Source: Lachnospiraceae bacterium (GTDB lineage: Bacteria; Bacillota; Clostridia; Lachnospirales; Lachnospiraceae). From it: a DNA stretch of 64,000 bases. The first letter of the stretch is position 1; every line of letters starts with the position of its first letter. This document shows, piece after piece, positions 60,609 through 64,000 of the stretch. The notes beneath the pieces were generated by a model that was not told where the DNA came from, ran no database searches, and saw only the letters and a program-made list of their open reading frames with translations. The stretch is from the NCBI GenBank assembly GCA_021200475.1, contig JAJQGP010000094.1:18691-82690 (forward strand), written 5' to 3'. Position numbers and translations under genes: made by a program.

Positions 60609-62459
60609 ATGTATAAGGTTTCTTTTATCAGGGAGGGAATGAGCATCCGCGTTCCGGAAGGCATGACGGTGCTGGAGGCGGAGATCCAGGCGGGATTGAA
60701 GCCGGACGCGCCCTGCGGCGGTGCAGGAAAGTGTGGTAAATGTCTGGTGCGGATCGCGGATATGCTATCTCACGGAAATACGGCTTTACCATGCGAGGAT
60801 ATTGATACAAAAATATCTTCTCATGACAACATAGCATTGTCGTATGAAATTCGTAATTCGGAAAAGACAATTGCAGCCAAAGCGTTCAGCAAGCCTGTGC
60901 GTGCCTGCCAGACAAAGGTGATGGCGGATATCCTTGTCGATACGCTCTCTTCGCAAACGAAGGAATATGCAATACTGACGGAGGGTTATCTGCGCCCGGT
61001 GACTTATCATCCGGAACTTTCAGTACATAAAATACAGCTTGAAAAGCCGGAAACCGGAGATAAGCGCTCCGATTGGAATCGAATGACAGAACAGCTTACA
61101 CAGGACGAACCGTTCGAACAGATATGCCCTGATCCCGCGCTGGCTTCTTCCCTGTATGACAAGCGCACGAAATCCGCAGAGTGGTATGCCATTCATACAG
61201 ATGAAAAGATTCTTGATCTGCGCCGAGAGCCGGGCCGGATTTGTTTTGCAGCCTTTGATATTGGAACGACCACCGTGGCGGGGTATCTTCTGGACGCGAA
61301 GGACGGCCGTACCCTGGCAGTCGAAAGCCGCCTGAATCCGCAAGTGCAGTATGGGGCGGACGTGATCATGCGGGCAAATTACGCATTGGAACACGGAACA
61401 GAAATAGTAAGCACATGCATTCGTGAAGCGGTAAACGAGATGCTTTCGATTCTTGCGAAAAAAGCGTCAATACGTACAGAGGACATTTTTCAAATCAGTG
61501 TGGTTGGAAATACCTGTATGCACCACCTGTTTCTCGGCATTTCACCGGCGAGTCTGGTTCATGCGCCATACACGCCCGCAATCAGCACCCGGCTGGCGCT
61601 GCGCGCCGCGGATTACGGGCTGCACGTTCATCCGAACGCACAGCTGCTGATGCTGCCGGTGATTGCGGGGTATGTAGGTGCGGATACCTGCGCCTGCCTG
61701 ATGGCGACGCGCCCAGATCAGGAGGATAACATTACGCTCATGCTGGACATTGGCACGAATGGCGAAATGGTGCTTGGAAACCGCAAAAGGCTGGTTGCCT
61801 GTTCGACGGCCGCGGGGCCAGCGTTTGAAGGAGCGAAAATCACCTGTGGAATGCGCGGGGCAGCAGGGGCAGTGGATCATGTTTTTTATGAGAATGGAAA
61901 CTGGAGGTATACAACGATCGGCGGTGAACCGGCTGTGGGACTGTGCGGCTCCGGCCTGATTGACCTGGTCGCCTGTCTGCTTCGCGCAGGTCTGATTGAT
62001 GAGAACGGCAGACTGGAGAGCGGACAGGCGGATCCCCAGACGTTTGTGCTTGTCCCTCCAAAGGACTCCGGAAACAGCCAGGGTGTTTATCTGACCCGGA
62101 AGGATGTGGGAGAGGTACAGCTGGCGAAAGCCGCGATTGCCGCCGGAATCCAGCTTCTGATGGAAGAGTTTCAGATAACAGAGGACGATATCACAGAAGT
62201 GCGCGTTGCCGGTGCATTTGGCAATTATATGAATCCAACGAGCGCCGGGGAGATTGGGATGTTTCCGCGTTCTCTGGTCGGACGGGTGCGGTCGATTGGG
62301 AATGCGGCCGGAGAAGGAGCGAAGCTGGCGCTTCTTAGCTGGGAGGAACTGAAAATATCTGAAGAGCTGGCGCACAGGACAGACTTTATTGAATTGGCGG
62401 CGCTTCCGGAATTTCAGGATTGCTTTGTGGAGCAGCTGGGATTTGAAGAAGCGTTATGA
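60609..62459 (+). CDS. RACo-type corrinoid activation protein (second paralog)
   Basis: CGGAGKCGKCLVRI; AAFDIGTTTVAGYLLD; DIGTNGEMVLGN; CSTAAGPAFEGAKITCGMRG. Confidence 0.92.
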   Translation: MYKVSFIREGMSIRVPEGMTVLEAEIQAGLKPDAPCGGAGKCGKCLVRIADMLSHGNTALPCEDIDTKISSHDNIALSYEIRNSEKTIAAKAFSKPVRACQTKVMADILVDTLSSQTKEYAILTEGYLRPVTYHPELSVHKIQLEKPETGDKRSDWNRMTEQLTQDEPFEQICPDPALASSLYDKRTKSAEWYAIHTDEKILDLRREPGRICFAAFDIGTTTVAGYLLDAKDGRTLAVESRLNPQVQYGADVIMRANYALEHGTEIVSTCIREAVNEMLSILAKKASIRTEDIFQISVVGNTCMHHLFLGISPASLVHAPYTPAISTRLALRAADYGLHVHPNAQLLMLPVIAGYVGADTCACLMATRPDQEDNITLMLDIGTNGEMVLGNRKRLVACSTAAGPAFEGAKITCGMRGAAGAVDHVFYENGNWRYTTIGGEPAVGLCGSGLIDLVACLLRAGLIDENGRLESGQADPQTFVLVPPKDSGNSQGVYLTRKDVGEVQLAKAAIAAGIQLLMEEFQITEDDITEVRVAGAFGNYMNPTSAGEIGMFPRSLVGRVRSIGNAAGEGAKLALLSWEELKISEELAHRTDFIELAALPEFQDCFVEQLGFEEAL

Positions 62460-62512
62460 CTTAAGAGTTCAGAAACAAGACTGAAAACTCAAATAAGCAG
62501 GAGTGATTTGAA

Positions 62513-63052
62513 TTGATTGATATGGATAAGTTAAAGAAACAGGGAGAAACGCTGGGCTTCACCCACGTTGCGTTTCTGGACTGCAGCACATTAGAGCTGC
62601 GCGAGGAAGTACGTCAGATGTGTGAGGCAAATACCTGTCATATGTATGGAAAATGCTGGAGCTGTCCGCCGGGATGCGGTTCTCTGGAACAATGCCGGGA
62701 AAAGATCGGACAGTACCAGGAAGGAATCATCGTACAGACTGTCGGGGAACTGGAGGACGAGCTGGACGGGGAAACTATGATGGAGACAGAACAGCGCCAC
62801 AAGGAGACTTTTTACGCATTTGAGAAAACACTGCGGAAACAGTATCCGGGAATGCTTGCGATTGGCGCGGGCTGCTGCACGAAATGTAAAACATGCACTT
62901 ATCCAGATCAGCCCTGTCGTTTTCCGAATGAAGCCTTCTCTTCGATGGAAGCGTATGGTATGCTGGTCACACAGGTCTGTCAGGCCAATCATCTGGACTA
63001 TTATTATGGCCCCTGTACGATTGCCTATACAAGCTGTTATTTATTAACATAA
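62513..63052 (+). CDS. DUF2284 cysteine-rich metal-binding protein
   Basis: MYGKCWSCPPGCGSLEQC, GAGCCTKCKTCTYPDQPCRFPNEAFSSMEAYG. Confidence 0.88.
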   Translation: MIDMDKLKKQGETLGFTHVAFLDCSTLELREEVRQMCEANTCHMYGKCWSCPPGCGSLEQCREKIGQYQEGIIVQTVGELEDELDGETMMETEQRHKETFYAFEKTLRKQYPGMLAIGAGCCTKCKTCTYPDQPCRFPNEAFSSMEAYGMLVTQVCQANHLDYYYGPCTIAYTSCYLLT

Positions 63053-63135
63053 GAATATTATGTTAATCTGAGAAATGGTGATGACGGAACAATCAGAAGC
63101 GAAGGATTCTGTTTCTGACATATTGGGGGATATTT

Positions 63136-63771
63136 ATGACGGTATTAGAAGAATTGCGGCACTCCATAGAAGCCGGACATCCAAAAGAGACGGAAAAGCT
63201 GGTAGCGGAAGCCCTGGAACAAAGGGTAGACTCCATGCGCATTGTGGAAGAGGCCATGATGCCGGCGATGCGCACAATGGGGGAGCGCTATAAGGAGCAG
63301 GAGGCAGATATTCCTTCCATCCTCGCGGCAGCCCGCTGCGTCCGTTCCGGTTTCGCATTGATTGAAAAAAAAGACGCTTCCTTTGAGGAGCAAAACATCG
63401 GCACTGTGATTGTTGGCACTGTCGAAGGCGACCTCCATGACATCGGGAAAAACCTGGTTGCGCTGATGTTCCGCAGCGCGGGGTTCAAAGTCATTGACCT
63501 TGGCGTGGATATTTCAGAAAAACAGTTTCTGAAAGCAGTCCGTGAGAATCCGGATGTGCAAATCGTGTGCATCTCCTCTCTGCTAAGCACCTCTTTGCCT
63601 GAAATGGAACAGGTGGTAAAGGTTCTGCGGCGCAACGATCCGGAGAAAAAATACAAAATCATGGTAGGCGGCGGCGCGGTGACCAAGCAGCTTGCCGAGG
63701 ATATGGGTGCGGATGCCTACACGGAAAACTGTGTAGAGGCGGCGGAAGTTGCGAAGACATTTATTGTCTAA
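63136..63771 (+). CDS. corrinoid protein (second paralog)
   Basis: VEGDLHDIGKNLVALMFRSAGFKVIDLGVDI, SSLLSTSLPEM, VGGGAVT. Confidence 0.94.
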   Translation: MTVLEELRHSIEAGHPKETEKLVAEALEQRVDSMRIVEEAMMPAMRTMGERYKEQEADIPSILAAARCVRSGFALIEKKDASFEEQNIGTVIVGTVEGDLHDIGKNLVALMFRSAGFKVIDLGVDISEKQFLKAVRENPDVQIVCISSLLSTSLPEMEQVVKVLRRNDPEKKYKIMVGGGAVTKQLAEDMGADAYTENCVEAAEVAKTFIV

Positions 63772-63775
63772 GAGG

Positions 63776-64000
63776 ATGGCAAAGCCGAAGATAGCAGTTG
63801 TTCCCTTGTGGGACGACGAAAAAGAAAGTATCTGGATGCTTCCCGGATACATGGATGGAATCAGGGATGCCGGTACTTGGTATCTGCCGCGGCATTCAGC
63901 TGATCAATGTCCTGCAGGGTGGAACACTTTATTCAGGATCTGCCGACGGAATATAAAAGTACGGTTGAGCATCATATGAAGCCGCCCTACACCAATATTG
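63776..64000 (+). pseudogene. gamma-glutamyl-gamma-aminobutyrate hydrolase/PuuD-like class I GATase remnant, cut by window end
   Basis: MAKPKIAVVPLWDDEKESIWMLPGYMDGIRDAG, then in another frame GICRGIQLINVLQGGTLY, then a further frame QDLPTEYKSTVEHHMKPPYTNI. Confidence 0.72.

Noticed and set aside
1-64000. CRISPR arrays, tRNA/rRNA genes, prophage or transposase genes
   Set aside because: No regularly spaced direct repeats, tRNA-like cloverleaf with conserved T-loop, rRNA sequence, or integrase/transposase motifs were recognised by eye; a tRNAscan/Infernal run would be decisive.

Overview
This 64 kb window looks like the chromosome of a Lachnospiraceae-type acetogenic Firmicute (assigned from gene content only). 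Left part (about 0-21 kb) is housekeeping: gltA, ylxM-ffh-rpsP-khpA-rimM-trmD-rplS, three type I signal peptidase genes, rbgA, rnhB, yraN, pgeF, prs, der, plsY and gpsA. The core (21.2-34.5 kb) is a CODH/ACS (Wood-Ljungdahl) locus: a His-rich protein, CooT-like protein, CooC, AcsA, a second CooC, AcsB, AcsD, AcsC, AcsE and a RACo-type activase. Between cooC2 and acsB lies a 230-aa protein (25800-26492) that is a stand-alone paralog of the C-terminal third of AcsA. It has lost the three C-terminal C-cluster cysteines and the catalytic lysine but keeps the surrounding fold signature, and it sits behind its own sigma70-like promoter. This is the strongest candidate for an undescribed component. 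The right part holds a divergent SsuABC-like/LacI locus, miaB-mutS-mutL-miaA, several oxidoreductases, a pectinesterase, a GH113-like enzyme, and a UroD-type corrinoid methyltransferase module (57.8-63.8 kb). Several genes are interrupted: an amber-split 5'-nucleotidase, a T7 frameshift in a DUF2284 gene, an AG-repeat frameshift in an AAA/PD-(D/E)XK gene, and N/C-terminal fusions of a glycyl radical enzyme, a glycosidase-like gene and a PuuD-like gene. A family of inverted-repeat-bounded intergenic elements (GTAACnrTTCAGAACAGCA termini) recurs through the window. No rRNA, tRNA, CRISPR or IS transposase was recognised. All calls are by eye from translations and sequence, without database searches.
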